64,000 nt of DNA from Bosea sp. ANAM02 (GCF_011764485.1 NZ_AP022848.1:1144001-1208000); one strand, 5' to 3'; shown: positions 43,471-53,623, counted from the stretch's first letter. The notes: generated from the letters alone by a model not told the origin. Program-made: numbers and translations.

Positions 43471-44883
43471 TCAGAACATGTGGAAAGGCGGCTTGGCATC
43501 ATCCGGCAGGAGCGGCTTGTAGGGCGTCTGGGCCAGGCGTTGCCGGAAATCGGCCTTGGCCTGTTCCAGGAGCCCTGGTTCGACGAGCGCGTCCACGGCG
43601 ACGCCCGCCATGACCTTCGCGACGTGGACCATGCCCTTGTGGGCCAGCGGAGACTGCCCGTGAGCGGTCAATTGCCAGGAATGCCCGGGCGTGCCGATCG
43701 TATAGGTCGCGCCGCGCGCCTGGACGGTCGGAACGGCCCAGGAGACATCGCCGACATCGGTGGATCCCATCATCCGCGGACCCGGCACCTCCTTGGGCGC
43801 GATCGCGTTGCACAGGGGGAAATCCGTTGCCGGCAATCCCGAGCGGCGGAAGGCGCTTTCGATATGCGCCGGCGTCACCGTCTTCTGCATGCGCCGGGCG
43901 AAGGCGACGTCGTCCGCATCGAAAGGCGGCGGGCCGAGCCGGTCGAAATTGCGCTGCATCGCATCTTCCAGGGGCGTGTTAGCCAGCAGGTTGCTCATCG
44001 CGCTGACGACTTCGCTCGTAACCGTCGTCTCGGTCATTAGCGCCGCGCCTTCGGCGATGTTGCGGACACGGGCGAGCAGCTCGTGAACCTGGGAGACCAT
44101 CGTCGCGCGCACCACGTAGCGCAGCCTGGCCTTCGCCTGCACGACATTCGGCGCGATGCCGCCGGCATCCAGATAGGCATAATGGATGCGGGCATCGGAC
44201 GGCATGTGCTCACGCATGTAGTTGACGCCGACATTCATCAGCTCGGCGGCATCGAGGGCCGAGCGGCCGAGATGCGGCGCAGCCGCGGCATGGCTGGCGC
44301 GGCCGGTGAACTCGAAGTCGATCGTCGTGTTCGCCAGCGACATGGCGGCCGTCACCGCCGCGAAATCGGCCGGGTGCCAGGAAATCGCGATGTCGACGTC
44401 CGCGAAGGCGCCTTCCTTGACCATGAAGGCCTTGCCGGCCCCGCCTTCCTCTGCCGGGCAGCCATAGTAGCGGACGCGGCCCTTAAGCCCTCGCTCCGCC
44501 AGGAAATCCTTGACCGCCGCGGCCGCCAGCATCGCGCCGGCGCCGAGAAGATTATGGCCGCAGCCGTGACCGGCCGGCTGGTTCGGCAAAGGCTGGTGCT
44601 CGGACAGGCCGGGAGCCTGCGACAGCTCCGGCAGCGCATCGTACTCGCCGAGGATGGCGATCACCGGGCCGTCTTCTCCCGCTTCGCCCATGACGGCGGT
44701 CGGCAGGCCGGCGATGCCGGTGGCGACGCGAAATCCCTCGCGCCGCAGCTGCTCGGCATGGGCCGCTGCCGACTTGACCTCCCGGTAGTTCAGCTCGGGC
44801 ATTTCAAAGACGCGGTCGCTCAGCTCGATATAGTCCGCCTGCTTCGAATCGACGATCGTCCAAATCTTGTCGGTGTTCTGCAC
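43471..44883 (-). CDS. M20 family amidohydrolase (AbgB-like, p-aminobenzoyl-glutamate hydrolase type)
   Basis: 470 residues. The metal-binding motifs are ILGEYDALPELSQ, GHGCGHNLLGAGA and CPAEEGGAGKAFMV. The dimerisation lid has GRASHAAAAPHLGRSALDAAELM. Length and motif order match the AbgB/amidohydrolase branch of M20, which removes acyl or aromatic groups from amino acids. It is preceded by a 226-base non-coding gap and followed by a convergent gene. Confidence 0.92.
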   Translation of the reverse strand: MQNTDKIWTIVDSKQADYIELSDRVFEMPELNYREVKSAAAHAEQLRREGFRVATGIAGLPTAVMGEAGEDGPVIAILGEYDALPELSQAPGLSEHQPLPNQPAGHGCGHNLLGAGAMLAAAAVKDFLAERGLKGRVRYYGCPAEEGGAGKAFMVKEGAFADVDIAISWHPADFAAVTAAMSLANTTIDFEFTGRASHAAAAPHLGRSALDAAELMNVGVNYMREHMPSDARIHYAYLDAGGIAPNVVQAKARLRYVVRATMVSQVHELLARVRNIAEGAALMTETTVTSEVVSAMSNLLANTPLEDAMQRNFDRLGPPPFDADDVAFARRMQKTVTPAHIESAFRRSGLPATDFPLCNAIAPKEVPGPRMMGSTDVGDVSWAVPTVQARGATYTIGTPGHSWQLTAHGQSPLAHKGMVHVAKVMAGVAVDALVEPGLLEQAKADFRQRLAQTPYKPLLPDDAKPPFHMF

Positions 44884-45109
44884 AGCCTTCTCCCGCGATG
44901 CATTCGCGCCAATAGATGCCGCCGAGGGCTGCCATCCTCCGCAATGGCACGGCGTGAGCAGCCCCGGCGGCGAGAGGCTACTACAACGACAGCGGCAGAA
45001 CGGCTGAATTTTGCGTCGAAGAATCGGCGATTGTTGCAGGCCGACACATATTCCGGAGCCGTCTTCGCTTCAGCGTCTCCGCCGTCAACCGGTCTTTCGG
45101 AAGCGGGGC

Positions 45110-46099
45110 TCACCCGGCGGCGACCGCGACGAAGCGATGGCGATAGTCGCCCGGCGAAAGCCCGACAAGGCGATGGAAGAGCTTGCGGAAGGCGGCGACA
45201 TCCTCGTAGCCGACCGCCCAGGAGATCTGCTCGATCGAGCGCCGGGTGAACTCCAGCAGCTCGCGCGCCTTGCCGACGCGCAGGTGCTGGGCATATTCGA
45301 TCGGCTTCAGGCCGGTCGCGGCCTTGAAGCGGCGCTGGAAGGTGCGCTCCTCCATCGCCACGACCTTCGCCATCTCGCCGACGCTGATCGCCTTGGCCTC
45401 GCGCGCCTGCAGCCAGTGCTGCACCTTCAGGATCGCCTCGTCGCCATGGGTCAGGCGCGGGGAGAAGCGCGAATAGTGCCGCTGCTCGCGCCCGGCGGAA
45501 TCGATCAGCATGAAGCTGCCCGTCTCGGCCATCACGGTTGAACCCAGAAGCCGATCGACGAGCCGAAGGCCGAGATCGGTCCAGGCCATCAACCCGCCGG
45601 CGGTGACGATGTCGCCGTCCTCGATCACCATCTTGTCGGTGTCGAGCCGGACATCGGGAAAGCGTTCGCGGAAGGCATCGGCGAAGAGCCAGTGCGTCGT
45701 CGCCGGGCGCCCCGACAGCAGGCCTGTCGCCGCCAGCGCGAAGACTCCGCCGCAATTGGCCGCGAGCGTCGTGCCCTGGGCGTGCCGATCGAGCAGCCAG
45801 CGCGCATAGGGCGTCGCCTCCTCCATCTCCATCGGGCCGGCGAGCCGGCCGGGCACGACCAGCACGGCGGGCTCCATCGGCCGGTCGAGCTGCGGATGAC
45901 TGTCGAAGACCCGGACGAGGCAGCCGTCCTCACCCGGCCGCCAATGGCTGACGCGCAGTCCCGGCCCGCCGCGCTTGCCGGAGAAATGCCCGGCGATGTC
46001 GAGAAGGTCGGTCATGCCATGGACCATCGCGGTCTGGCAGCCCGGATAGAGCACGAGTCCGATCTCGGCCTTCGGCGGCGCTGGGGTGGCTGCGACCAT
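45110..46099 (-). CDS. GlxA-type AraC family regulator with DJ-1/PfpI domain
   Basis: 329 residues. The N-terminal half is a DJ-1/PfpI-like domain ([25 protein letters not shown]) with the elbow cysteine in [17 protein letters not shown]. The C-terminal part is a double helix-turn-helix of the AraC type ([68 protein letters not shown]). It is divergent from the alpha/beta hydrolase and SDR genes, which are likely targets. ATG 46099 gives a short leader before the first strand. Confidence 0.92.
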   Translation of the reverse strand: MVAATPAPPKAEIGLVLYPGCQTAMVHGMTDLLDIAGHFSGKRGGPGLRVSHWRPGEDGCLVRVFDSHPQLDRPMEPAVLVVPGRLAGPMEMEEATPYARWLLDRHAQGTTLAANCGGVFALAATGLLSGRPATTHWLFADAFRERFPDVRLDTDKMVIEDGDIVTAGGLMAWTDLGLRLVDRLLGSTVMAETGSFMLIDSAGREQRHYSRFSPRLTHGDEAILKVQHWLQAREAKAISVGEMAKVVAMEERTFQRRFKAATGLKPIEYAQHLRVGKARELLEFTRRSIEQISWAVGYEDVAAFRKLFHRLVGLSPGDYRHRFVAVAAG

Positions 46100-46115
46100 G
46101 GCTCGTCTCCACGTT

Positions 46116-46144
46116 TGTCGGTTTTGGCCCGGTGAATGTCGGTT
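46116..46144. promoter_or_regulatory. Two TGTCGGTT boxes 21 bases apart (possible AraC-type operator)
   Basis: TGTCGGTT at 46116-46123 and 46137-46144 are exact copies. The 21-base distance puts both on one face of the helix, as expected for the two helix-turn-helix units of an AraC-family dimer or monomer. The boxes lie between the regulator start (46099) and the hydrolase start (46242). Confidence 0.45.
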
Positions 46145-46241
46145 CCGCCAATCCCGATCATTCCTCACGCGGCGTAATCCTTCAACCACGGGGCGCGGAC
46201 GTCCCGGCAGGTATCCTCAAGGCATTGAAAGGATGACGACA

Positions 46242-47069
46242 ATGACCACAATCACCACCAAGGACGGCACCCGCATCTTCTACAAGGACTGGGGCCCGAA
46301 GGACGGGCAGCCGATCATCTTCTCCCATGGCTGGCCGCTGACGGCGGATGCCTGGGATGCGCAGATGGTCTTCTTCGCCAATCAGGGCTTCCGCACCATC
46401 GCCCATGACCGGCGCAGCCATGGCCGCTCCGACCAGGTCTGGGCCAACAACACCATGGACCGGTATGCCGACGACCTCGCCGAGCTGATCGAGCAGCTCG
46501 ACCTGAAGGACGCGGTCCTGGTCGGCCATTCCACCGGCGGCGGCGAAGTCACCCGCTATATCGGTCGCCACGGCACGGGCCGCGTCGCCAAGATCGGCCT
46601 GATCGGCGCGGTGCCGCCGCTGATGCTCAAGACCGAGGCCAATCCCGGCGGCCTGCCGATCGACGTCTTCGACGGCATCCGCAAGGGCACATACGACAAC
46701 CGTTCGCAGTTCTTCCTCGACCTGACGATCCCGTTCTACGGCTACAACCGGCCGGGCGCCGTGATCTCCGAGGGTATCCGCCAGAGCTTCTGGCAGCAGG
46801 GCATGATGGGCGGGCTCAAGGGTCAGCTCGACTCGATCCGTGCCTTCTCGGAGAGCGACTTCAACGCCGACCTGAAGCGCTTCGACAAGCCGACGCTAGT
46901 GCTGCACGGCGACGACGACCAGATCGTGCCGATCGGCGCCGCGGCGCTCTCGACGGTGAAGATCGTCAAGCACGCCGTCCTCAAGGTCTACGAGGGCGCC
47001 GATCACGGCCTGACCCAGACCCATCAGGACCGCTTCAACACCGACCTGCTGGCCTTCATCAAGGGCTGA
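46242..47069 (+). CDS. Alpha/beta hydrolase (non-heme chloroperoxidase-like)
   Basis: 275 residues. After [22 protein letters not shown] the oxyanion strand is [14 protein letters not shown]. The elbow is [13 protein letters not shown], the acid is [10 protein letters not shown] and the histidine is in [10 protein letters not shown]. This is the cofactor-free haloperoxidase/esterase branch. ATG 46242 lies 8 bases after AAGGA; ATG 46233 would overlap that ribosome site. It is followed by an SDR gene on the same strand after two hairpins. Confidence 0.92.
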   Translation: MTTITTKDGTRIFYKDWGPKDGQPIIFSHGWPLTADAWDAQMVFFANQGFRTIAHDRRSHGRSDQVWANNTMDRYADDLAELIEQLDLKDAVLVGHSTGGGEVTRYIGRHGTGRVAKIGLIGAVPPLMLKTEANPGGLPIDVFDGIRKGTYDNRSQFFLDLTIPFYGYNRPGAVISEGIRQSFWQQGMMGGLKGQLDSIRAFSESDFNADLKRFDKPTLVLHGDDDQIVPIGAAALSTVKIVKHAVLKVYEGADHGLTQTHQDRFNTDLLAFIKG

Positions 47070-47078
47070 CCGCCCGCC

Positions 47079-47148
47079 GGCCGGACTGATCCGGCCACCC
47101 CCCCTCACTCATCGCGAACCCAGCGCCGGACGGCGTTCAAGCCGTCCG
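47079..47148. terminator. Two hairpins between the hydrolase and SDR genes
   Basis: Stem 1 is GGCCGG-ACTGAT-CCGGCC (47079-47096). Stem 2 is CGGACGGC-GTTCAA-GCCGTCCG (47127-47148). The 12 bases after stem 1 are C-rich and no T-run is present, so termination may be partial. The second may set SDR translation, since it is 30 bases before that start. Confidence 0.4.
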
Positions 47149-47177
47149 CTCGCCCCCTCACAACCCGGAGAATCCAG

Positions 47178-47957
47178 ATGACCAAGCAGACCTTCCTCGT
47201 GACCGGCGCCTCGAACGGCATCGGCGCCGTCTATGCCGACCGCCTCGCCCGGCGCGGCCATGATCTCGTCCTCGTCGCCCGCAGCGCCGACAAGCTCGAG
47301 GCGCTGGCCGGGCGCCTGCGTCAGGAAACCGGCGTCGCCGTCGAGGTGCTCGCCGCCGATCTCGGCAAGGCCGGCGATCTCGCCCGTGTCGAGAAGAGGC
47401 TGCGCGAGGACGCCGCGATCACCGGGCTCGTCAACAATGCCGGCATCGCCGGCGAGGGCCCGATCCAGACCGCCGACCCCGCGCATATCGACAGCATGAT
47501 CGCGCTGAACGTCTCCGCCGTGACGCGGCTTGCCGCCGCGATCGCCCCGCGCCTTGCTGCCCGCGGTGCCGGCACCATCGTCAACATCACCTCGGTGACG
47601 GCGCTGATGCCGGAGGCGTTCACCGCCGTCTACCCGGCGACGAAGGCTTACGTGCTCGCCTTCAGCGAGGCGCTGCAGACCGAGCTCGGACCGAAGGGCG
47701 TGCATGTCCAGGCCGTGCTGCCGGGCATCACCCGCACCGCGATCTGGGAGGAGGAGCGCCTCGCCCAGATCCCGGCCGAGATGGTGATGTCGGTCGACGA
47801 CATGGTCGATGCGGCGCTCGCCGGGCTCGATCTCGGCGAACGGATCACCATCCCGTCCCTGCCCGACACCGCCGATTTCGAGCGTTTCATCGCCGCCCGC
47901 GGCGCGCTGCGCCCGAACCTTTCCCTTCGCAAGCCCGCCCCGCGCTACGGCGCCTGA
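47178..47957 (+). CDS. Short-chain dehydrogenase/reductase (SDR)
   Basis: 259 residues. The cofactor motif is FLVTGASNGIGAVYADRLA near residue 6. NNAG (LVNNAGIAGEG) and the active-site pair YPATKAYVLAFSEALQTEL (Tyr-x-x-x-Lys) are present, with the serine in NITSVTAL. This is a classical SDR, NAD(P)-dependent. The substrate is not known. It follows the chloroperoxidase-like gene and is upstream of a small membrane protein, and all may belong to the GlxA-type regulator's unit. Confidence 0.93.
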   Translation: MTKQTFLVTGASNGIGAVYADRLARRGHDLVLVARSADKLEALAGRLRQETGVAVEVLAADLGKAGDLARVEKRLREDAAITGLVNNAGIAGEGPIQTADPAHIDSMIALNVSAVTRLAAAIAPRLAARGAGTIVNITSVTALMPEAFTAVYPATKAYVLAFSEALQTELGPKGVHVQAVLPGITRTAIWEEERLAQIPAEMVMSVDDMVDAALAGLDLGERITIPSLPDTADFERFIAARGALRPNLSLRKPAPRYGA

Positions 47958-47985
47958 ATCAGCGGCCAGACCAAGGACCACCGCC

Positions 47986-48489
47986 ATGATCCCCGGACTT
48001 TCCATCGAAACCCTGCTGACCGTCCATGTCGCGGTCAGCCTGATCGGCATCGCCACGGGCCTCGTGGCCATGCCCGCCCTTGCCGCCGGCCGCTGGCTCC
48101 GCGGCTGGCAGGCCGCCTTCCTGATCACGACGGCGCTGACCAGCGTGACCGGCTTCCTGTTCCCGTTCAGCGGCGTGACGCCGGCCTTCCTCTTCGGCTT
48201 GATCTCGATGCTGGCGCTCGCCGTCACGGCCGCGACCTGGCCGTTCCGGGCGCATCATACGGCCGCCGGCATCGCCTATGCTGTCGCGGCGACGCTGGCG
48301 CTCTACCTCAATCTCTTCGTCCTGATCGTGCAGTCCTTCCGGAAGGTCCCCGCGCTGCAGCCGCTGGCTCCGACACAGAGCGAACTCCCCTTTGCGATCT
48401 CCCAGATCGTGCTGCTGCTCGTGGTCCTCGTCATCGGTGCCGGTGCAGTTCTCAAAGCGCGCCTCGGCCGTCTGAATAGCTTGCCCTGA
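47986..48489 (+). CDS. Hypothetical four-to-five-span membrane protein
   Basis: 167 residues. The frame begins MIPGLSIETLLTVHVAVSLIGIATGLVAMPALAAG and has about five hydrophobic segments. I do not recognise a named family. It resembles small integral membrane proteins found next to SDR or alpha/beta hydrolase genes. The start ATG 47986 is 28 bases after the SDR stop, so it is probably cotranscribed with it. Confidence 0.8.
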   Translation: MIPGLSIETLLTVHVAVSLIGIATGLVAMPALAAGRWLRGWQAAFLITTALTSVTGFLFPFSGVTPAFLFGLISMLALAVTAATWPFRAHHTAAGIAYAVAATLALYLNLFVLIVQSFRKVPALQPLAPTQSELPFAISQIVLLLVVLVIGAGAVLKARLGRLNSLP

Positions 48490-48659
48490 CGGAAACGAGC
48501 GGCTGGGAACCTGTCCCCAGCAACCGGCATGCAGAGAAAGGCCCTGGCGCGCTCCACCGGACAAGATTGAATCCGAAGGATTCGTGAGGGCGCCCGCCGG
48601 CCGGTCAGGCCGCCCCATCGGAGCGGCGAGCGAAGCGAACTGGCCTGAGATGGGAAAAA

Positions 48660-48744
48660 TGGTGCCCCTGGCCGGGATCGAACCAGCACTCCTTGCGGAA
48701 CTCGATTTTGAGTCGAGCGCGTCTACCAATTCCGCCACAGGGGC
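48660..48744 (-). tRNA. tRNA-Leu (anticodon CAA)
   Basis: On the minus strand the gene starts GCCCCTGTGGCGGAATTGGT and ends CAGGGGC, A, then an encoded CCA. The acceptor stem is seven pairs (GCCCCTG with CAGGGGC). The anticodon stem is CTCGA/TCGAG with loop CTCAAAA, giving CAA. A long variable arm and GGTTCGATCC T-loop are present. All leucine tRNA hallmarks fit, including the type II arm. Confidence 0.95.
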
Positions 48745-48761
48745 CCTTTGCAGGCGGGCGG

Positions 48762-48789
48762 ACTATAGCGATCGATGGAGGTCGGTCAA
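48762..48789 (-). promoter_or_regulatory. Sigma-70-type promoter of tRNA-Leu
   Basis: On the minus strand: TTGACC (48789-48784), 16 bases, TATAGT (48767-48762). The tRNA 5' end is 18 bases downstream of the -10. Confidence 0.75.
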
Positions 48790-48941
48790 TCGCCGGCGCC
48801 GCCATTCCGGCAGGTTTATGCGGGTGATCGGCATGGTGTCCCGCCGACGGCACCGCATGGCGTTGACGGAATGCAAAAACACGCTTCTGGGAAGCGTGGA
48901 GGCCGTTGCCTCACCCCTTCGCTCGTGCTCTAGAGCGCGCC

Positions 48942-49553
48942 ATGCTCAAGCGCCTCTACGAATGGACGATGTCGCTCGCCGCCCGGCCGCGGGCGGAAAT
49001 CTGGCTGGCGGTGGTCGCCTTCGTCGAAAGCTCCTTCTTCCTGATCCCGGCCGACGTCCTGTTCGTGCCGATGGCGCTGGCCCGGCCGCGGCGGGCCTAT
49101 CGGCTGGCTTTCGTCGCGACGCTGTTCTCCGTGCTCGGCGGCATCGCGGGCTATGCGCTCGGCTATTATGCCTTCGAGGCGCTGGCGAAGCCGGTCCTCG
49201 CTTTCTACGGCAAGCTCGACGCTTTCGAGACGCTCAAGGCCTGTGCCGGGCCGGATACGACGCTGATCCTGCTGACGACCTCGGGCCTCGCCCATCTGCC
49301 GCCGATCAAGGTGGTGACGATCCTGGCCGGCGCCGTCCATATCGGCCTGGCCTTCTTCGTCATCTCCTGCGTGCTGGCGCGCGGGGCGCGCTTCTTCGCG
49401 CTCGCCTTCCTGCTCCGGCGCTATGGCGACACGATCCGCCATTTCATCGAACGTCGCCTGAAAGTGATCGCCGTGGTGGGCGCCGCCTTGCTGATCCTGC
49501 TTTATTTCGGCCTCAAGCTCGTCGCAGGGTCGGGCCAGCTTTTCTCCTGCTGA
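48942..49553 (+). CDS. YqaA family membrane protein (SNARE-associated/VTT domain)
   Basis: 203 residues. After MLKRLYEWTMSLAARPRAEIWL it has the DedA-like pattern FVESSFFLIPADVLFVPMALARPRRAYRLAFVATLFSVLGGIAGYALGYYAFE. Four to five spans are seen. YqaA/DedA proteins help flip undecaprenyl phosphate or phospholipids, but a role for this one is not known. ATG 48942 is chosen to start just before the first amphipathic helix. It is 7 bases upstream of dsbB. Confidence 0.88.
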   Translation: MLKRLYEWTMSLAARPRAEIWLAVVAFVESSFFLIPADVLFVPMALARPRRAYRLAFVATLFSVLGGIAGYALGYYAFEALAKPVLAFYGKLDAFETLKACAGPDTTLILLTTSGLAHLPPIKVVTILAGAVHIGLAFFVISCVLARGARFFALAFLLRRYGDTIRHFIERRLKVIAVVGAALLILLYFGLKLVAGSGQLFSC

Positions 49554-49560
49554 GCCCGTC

Positions 49561-50088
49561 ATGACAGCTTCCGCCGCCGCCGCCCCCGCTTTGCGCCGCC
49601 TGCCCAGCGCGCGGCAATTGACCGCCCTCATCGGCGTTGTCAGCCTGGCCTTGATCGCGGGAGCCTGGTTCTTCGAACTGGTCCTGCACCTGCGCCCCTG
49701 CAAACTCTGCCTCGAGCAGCGCGCGCCGCATTATGCTGCGATCGGGCTCGCACTGGTCGGGCTGACGCTGGCGCGCTCGCCACGCTTGCAATGGCTGGTT
49801 CTGCTCGGCCTCGCCGGCTTGATGGCCTGGAGCACCGGGCTCGGCGTCTATCATGCCGGCGTCGAATGGGGCTGGTTCCTCGGGCCGAACGATTGCGGCG
49901 GGGCGGCCCCGGCCGCAGCCGGCATGCAGGATTTCATGAAGCAGTTGCAGACGACGCGGATCGTCGCCTGCTCGGAAGCGGCCTGGCGCTTCCTCGGGCT
50001 GTCGCTGGCCGGCTGGAACGCTTTGGCATCGGCCGGGCTCTTCCTGCTCGCCGTGCTCGGTCTGCTGCGTGGAAAGGCGGCGACGTAA
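49561..50088 (+). CDS. dsbB: Disulfide bond formation protein DsbB
   Basis: 175 residues and four spans. The first redox pair is Cys47-Lys-Leu-Cys50 in HLRPCKLCLEQR, the second is Cys112 (PNDCGG) and Cys137 (VACSEA). It passes electrons from DsbA to quinone in the inner membrane. It follows the YqaA-like gene after 7 bases and converges with the HNH gene after 3 bases. Confidence 0.93.
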   Translation: MTASAAAAPALRRLPSARQLTALIGVVSLALIAGAWFFELVLHLRPCKLCLEQRAPHYAAIGLALVGLTLARSPRLQWLVLLGLAGLMAWSTGLGVYHAGVEWGWFLGPNDCGGAAPAAAGMQDFMKQLQTTRIVACSEAAWRFLGLSLAGWNALASAGLFLLAVLGLLRGKAAT

Positions 50089-50091
50089 GCC

Positions 50092-50649
50092 TTACGGCTC
50101 CAGCTCCGAATCCCAGTAGAGATAGTCCAGCCAGCTCTCGTGCAGATAGTTCGGCGGGAAGAGCTTGCCGTTGCGGTGGAGATCGTTGACCGTCGGCGCA
50201 TAGGGCTTCTGGGCCGGAAACATCTCGACTGCGGCCGGCATCTTGTCGCCCTTGCGCAGGTTGCAGGGCGAGCAGGCGGCGACGACGTTCTCCCAGGTGG
50301 TCAGGCCGCCCTTGGAGCGGGGAATGACATGGTCGAAGGTCAATTCCTCGCGCGTGTTGCAGTATTGGCAGGCGAAGCGGTCACGCAGGAAGACGTTGAA
50401 GCGGGTAAAGGCGGGGGTGCGCGAGGGCTTGATATAGCTCTTGAGCGAGACCACCGAGGGCAGCCGCATGTCGAAGCTCGGGCTGCGGACCACCGTGTCG
50501 TATTCGGAGACGATGTTGACGCGGTCCATGAAGACCGCCTTGATCGCGTCCTGCCAGCTCCACAGCGACAACGGATAGTAGCTGAGCGGCCGGAAATCGG
50601 CGTTCAGTACCAGAGCCGGACAACCGTCCGGCGATGCCATCGGATGCAT
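50092..50649 (-). CDS. HNH endonuclease family protein
   Basis: 185 residues. A conserved lead, ALVLNADFRPLSYYPLSLWSWQDAIKAVFMDRVNIVSEYD, precedes the HNH core. The zinc pairs are CQYCNTREELTFDHVIPRSKGG and WENVVAACSPCNLRKGD. This highly conserved alphaproteobacterial type is probably a housekeeping nuclease and not a mobile element part. ATG 50649 is used; a TTG at 50664 is possible. Confidence 0.9.
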   Translation of the reverse strand: MHPMASPDGCPALVLNADFRPLSYYPLSLWSWQDAIKAVFMDRVNIVSEYDTVVRSPSFDMRLPSVVSLKSYIKPSRTPAFTRFNVFLRDRFACQYCNTREELTFDHVIPRSKGGLTTWENVVAACSPCNLRKGDKMPAAVEMFPAQKPYAPTVNDLHRNGKLFPPNYLHESWLDYLYWDSELEP

Positions 50650-50870
50650 CACATGCGCCGTCAAACCCGTCGCACCTCCGCTTCGTCGAGCGGGACGAAT
50701 CCCGCTCGGGGATCAATGTAAGCGCGAGACGACAGGAATGTGAAGGAGCTTGTTGCAGTTGCGGCAAGCATCTGCGCGCGGGCGAGGGGCGTCCTCATCC
50801 GCGGCGGCAAAATGGTCGATTGTGGTGGTTTCGGGCCGGATTTCGGAGCCGCCGTGCCCGGCCCGGTTCG

Positions 50871-51755
50871 TCAGCGGGTCGGGACGGGCTTCTCGCCGCG
50901 ATAGTCGTAGAAGCCGCGCTTGGTCTTGCGGCCGAGCCAGCCGGCCTCGACATATTTCACCAGCAGCGGGCAGGGGCGGTATTTCGAATCAGCCAGGCCG
51001 TCGTGGAGCACCTGCATCACCGAAAGGCAGGTGTCGAGGCCGATGAAATCGGCGAGCTGGAGCGGACCCATCGGATGATTGGCACCGAGCCGCATGGCGG
51101 TGTCGATCGCCTCGACCGAGCCGACGCCCTCGTAGAGCGTGTAGACGGCCTCGTTGATCATCGGCAGCAGGATGCGGTTGACGATGAAGGCCGGGAAATC
51201 CTCGGAAACCGAGACGGTCTTGTGCAGGCTGTCGACGAGGTGCTTGGCGCGCTCGAAGGTGCCGTCATCGGTGGCGATGCCGCGGATCAGCTCGACGAGC
51301 TGCATCAGCGGGACCGGGTTCATGAAATGGATGCCGATGAAATGCTCGGGGCGGTCGGTCGCGGCGGCAAGGCGCGTGATCGAGATCGAGGACGTGTTGG
51401 AGGCGAGGATCGCGTCCGGACGCAGATGCGGGCAGACGGCCGTGAAGATCTTGCGCTTGACCTCCTCGTTCTCGGTCGCGGCCTCGATCACGAGGTCGCA
51501 ATCGCCGAGATCGGCCAGGCCGACGGCGGGCTGGATGCGGGCGATCGCGGCGCGGCGCTCCTCCTCGGCAAGCGCGCCCTTCGAGACCTGGCGGGCCATG
51601 TTGCCGTCGATCGTGGCGAGCGCGGCCTTGATCCGCTCCTCGGCGATGTCGTGCAGCCGGATGTCGAAGCCGGCGGCGGCCGCGACATGCGCGATGCCGT
51701 TGCCCATCTGGCCTGCCCCGATAATGCCGATCGTCTTGATCGCGTGGTCCGACAT
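50871..51755 (-). CDS. hbd: 3-hydroxybutyryl-CoA dehydrogenase
   Basis: 294 residues. The NAD fold is [29 protein letters not shown] near residue 7. The catalytic region is [22 protein letters not shown], with the histidine near residue 139 and the glutamate 12 residues later. The dimer domain has [18 protein letters not shown] and [17 protein letters not shown]. It oxidises 3-hydroxyacyl-CoA to acetoacetyl-CoA in butyrate or polyhydroxybutyrate metabolism. It follows etfA on the same strand across an 82-base gap with a hairpin. Confidence 0.95.
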   Translation of the reverse strand: MSDHAIKTIGIIGAGQMGNGIAHVAAAAGFDIRLHDIAEERIKAALATIDGNMARQVSKGALAEEERRAAIARIQPAVGLADLGDCDLVIEAATENEEVKRKIFTAVCPHLRPDAILASNTSSISITRLAAATDRPEHFIGIHFMNPVPLMQLVELIRGIATDDGTFERAKHLVDSLHKTVSVSEDFPAFIVNRILLPMINEAVYTLYEGVGSVEAIDTAMRLGANHPMGPLQLADFIGLDTCLSVMQVLHDGLADSKYRPCPLLVKYVEAGWLGRKTKRGFYDYRGEKPVPTR

Positions 51756-51798
51756 GGTTTGATCCCGGATGAACGTTCAGGCTCCCGCAGGAGCGGAG

Positions 51799-51820
51799 CG
51801 GGCCGCCCTGGGGCGGCCCG
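51799..51820. terminator. Hairpin between etfA and the hydroxyacyl-CoA dehydrogenase
   Basis: A 9-bp stem, CGGGCCGCC-CTGG-GGCGGCCCG, lies 18 bases past the etfA stop. No T-run follows on the minus strand. It may reduce read-through into the dehydrogenase gene. Confidence 0.5.
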
Positions 51821-51837
51821 GAAGGGTGGCGCCGGCC

Positions 51838-52782
51838 TTACTTGCCGGCTTTGGCGAGTTCGGCGTCGAGCTCGGGCAGGATGGTGAAGAGATCGCCGAC
51901 GAGGCCGTAATCGGCGATCTGGAAGATCGGGGCTTCCTCGTCCTTGTTGATGGCGACGATGACCTTCGAATCCTTCATGCCGGCGAGATGCTGGATCGCG
52001 CCGGAGATGCCGACCGCGATGTAGAGCTCGGGCGCGACGACCTTGCCGGTCTGGCCGACCTGCCAGTCGTTCGGGGCGTAGCCCGCATCGACCGCGGCGC
52101 GCGAGGCGCCCATCGCGGCGCCGAGCTTGTCGGCGACGGGCTCGATTACCTTGCCGAAATTCTCGGCCGAGGCGAGCGCGCGGCCGCCCGAGATGATGAT
52201 CTTGGCCGAGGCCAGCTCCGGACGGTCGGACTTCGCGACCTCCTCGCCTTTAAAGGAGGCGACGCCGGGGTTCTCGGCGGCCGAGACGCTCTCGACCGCG
52301 GCCGAGCCGCCTTCGCCCGCCGCCGCGAAGGAGGCGGTGCGGATGGTCAGGAGCTTCTTGGCGTCGGTCGATTGCACGGTCTGGATGGCATTGCCGGCAT
52401 AGACCGGGCGCTCGAAGGTGTCGGGCGAGACGATGCCGCTGACATCGGAAACCTGCATCACGTCGAGGAGGGCGGCGACGCGCGGGAGCACGTTCTTGCC
52501 GGTCGTGGTCGAGGGCGCGACGATGGCGTCGTAATTGCCCGCGAGCTTGACGATCAGCGCGGCAAGCGGCTCGGCCAGCGCATGGCCATAGGCCGCGTCA
52601 TCGGCGAGCAGCACCTTCTCGACGCCGGCGAGCTTGGCGGCGGCATCGGCCGCGCCCTTGGCGCCCTCGCCGGCGACGAGGATGTGGACGGGACCGCCGA
52701 GTTGGGCGGCGGCGGTCAGCGCCTTGGCTGTGGCGTCCTTGATCGAGGCGTTGTCGTGTTCGGCGATCAGCAGCGTGGTCAT
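51838..52782 (-). CDS. etfA: Electron transfer flavoprotein alpha subunit
   Basis: 314 residues. It starts [22 protein letters not shown]. The FAD-binding C-terminal half has [41 protein letters not shown] and [50 protein letters not shown]. It accepts electrons from acyl-CoA dehydrogenases and passes them to ETF-quinone oxidoreductase. Its start overlaps the etfB stop by one base. Confidence 0.97.
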   Translation of the reverse strand: MTTLLIAEHDNASIKDATAKALTAAAQLGGPVHILVAGEGAKGAADAAAKLAGVEKVLLADDAAYGHALAEPLAALIVKLAGNYDAIVAPSTTTGKNVLPRVAALLDVMQVSDVSGIVSPDTFERPVYAGNAIQTVQSTDAKKLLTIRTASFAAAGEGGSAAVESVSAAENPGVASFKGEEVAKSDRPELASAKIIISGGRALASAENFGKVIEPVADKLGAAMGASRAAVDAGYAPNDWQVGQTGKVVAPELYIAVGISGAIQHLAGMKDSKVIVAINKDEEAPIFQIADYGLVGDLFTILPELDAELAKAGK

Positions 52783-53528
52783 CAGATCACCCCGGCGGTC
52801 TTGAGCTTGGAGACGAGTTCGGCGGCATTGGCCACCTTGACGCCGGCGGAGCGGCCGGCCGGCTCCACCGTCTTCAGAACTTTCAGGCGGGGCGCGACAT
52901 CGACGCCAAGCGCATCGGCCGAGGTCTCGTCGAGCGGCTTCTTCTTCGCCTTCATGATGTTCGGCAGCGAGGCATAGCGCGGCTCGTTGAGGCGCAGGTC
53001 CGTCGTGACGATCGCCGGGAGCTTGAGCGAGACCGTCTGCAGGCCGCCATCGACCTCGCGGGTGACGTCGACGCTGTCGGCGCCAAGCTCGACCTTCGAG
53101 GCGAAGGTGCCCTGGCCCCAGCCGAGGAGAGCGGCCAGCATCTGGCCGGTCTGGTTGCAATCGTCGTCGATCGCCTGCTTGCCGAGGATGACGAGGTCGG
53201 GTGCCTCCTGCTCGACGACCTTCTTCAGCAGCTTGGCGACGGCGAGCGGCTCGACGATCCCGTCGACTTTCACGAGGATGCCGCGATCGGCGCCCATGGC
53301 GAGGCCCGTGCGGATCGTCTCGGCGGCCTGCGCCGGGCCGATCGAGACCACGACCACCTCGGTCGCCTTGCCGGCTTCCTTCAGGCGCAGCGCTTCTTCG
53401 ACGGCGATCTCGTCGAAGGGATTCATCGACATCTTCACATTGGCGAGCTCGACGCCCGAACCGTCCGCCTTCACGCGGATCTTCACGTTATAATCAACCA
53501 CCCGCTTGACGGGCACCAAGATCTTCAT
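52782..53528 (-). CDS. etfB: Electron transfer flavoprotein beta subunit
   Basis: 248 residues. It opens [27 protein letters not shown]. It has [21 protein letters not shown], and the AMP-site loop [32 protein letters not shown]. The ETF signature reads [28 protein letters not shown]. It pairs with EtfA. A -35/-10 pair is proposed at 53624-53652. Confidence 0.97.
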   Translation of the reverse strand: MKILVPVKRVVDYNVKIRVKADGSGVELANVKMSMNPFDEIAVEEALRLKEAGKATEVVVVSIGPAQAAETIRTGLAMGADRGILVKVDGIVEPLAVAKLLKKVVEQEAPDLVILGKQAIDDDCNQTGQMLAALLGWGQGTFASKVELGADSVDVTREVDGGLQTVSLKLPAIVTTDLRLNEPRYASLPNIMKAKKKPLDETSADALGVDVAPRLKVLKTVEPAGRSAGVKVANAAELVSKLKTAGVI

Positions 53529-53623
53529 TGCCAGATCACCGTTCAGAAGAGATGAGCCTCGCGCCGCACCGTACCTGACGGCAGGACAGCGGCATCGCGG
53601 CCCTCGGCTGGAATGCGTTGGGA

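Noticed and set aside
48569..48583. GAATCC-GAA-GGATTC hairpin as a terminator for the gene ending at 48489
   Set aside because: The stem is only six pairs with a three-base loop, lies 80 bases from the stop and has no T-run.
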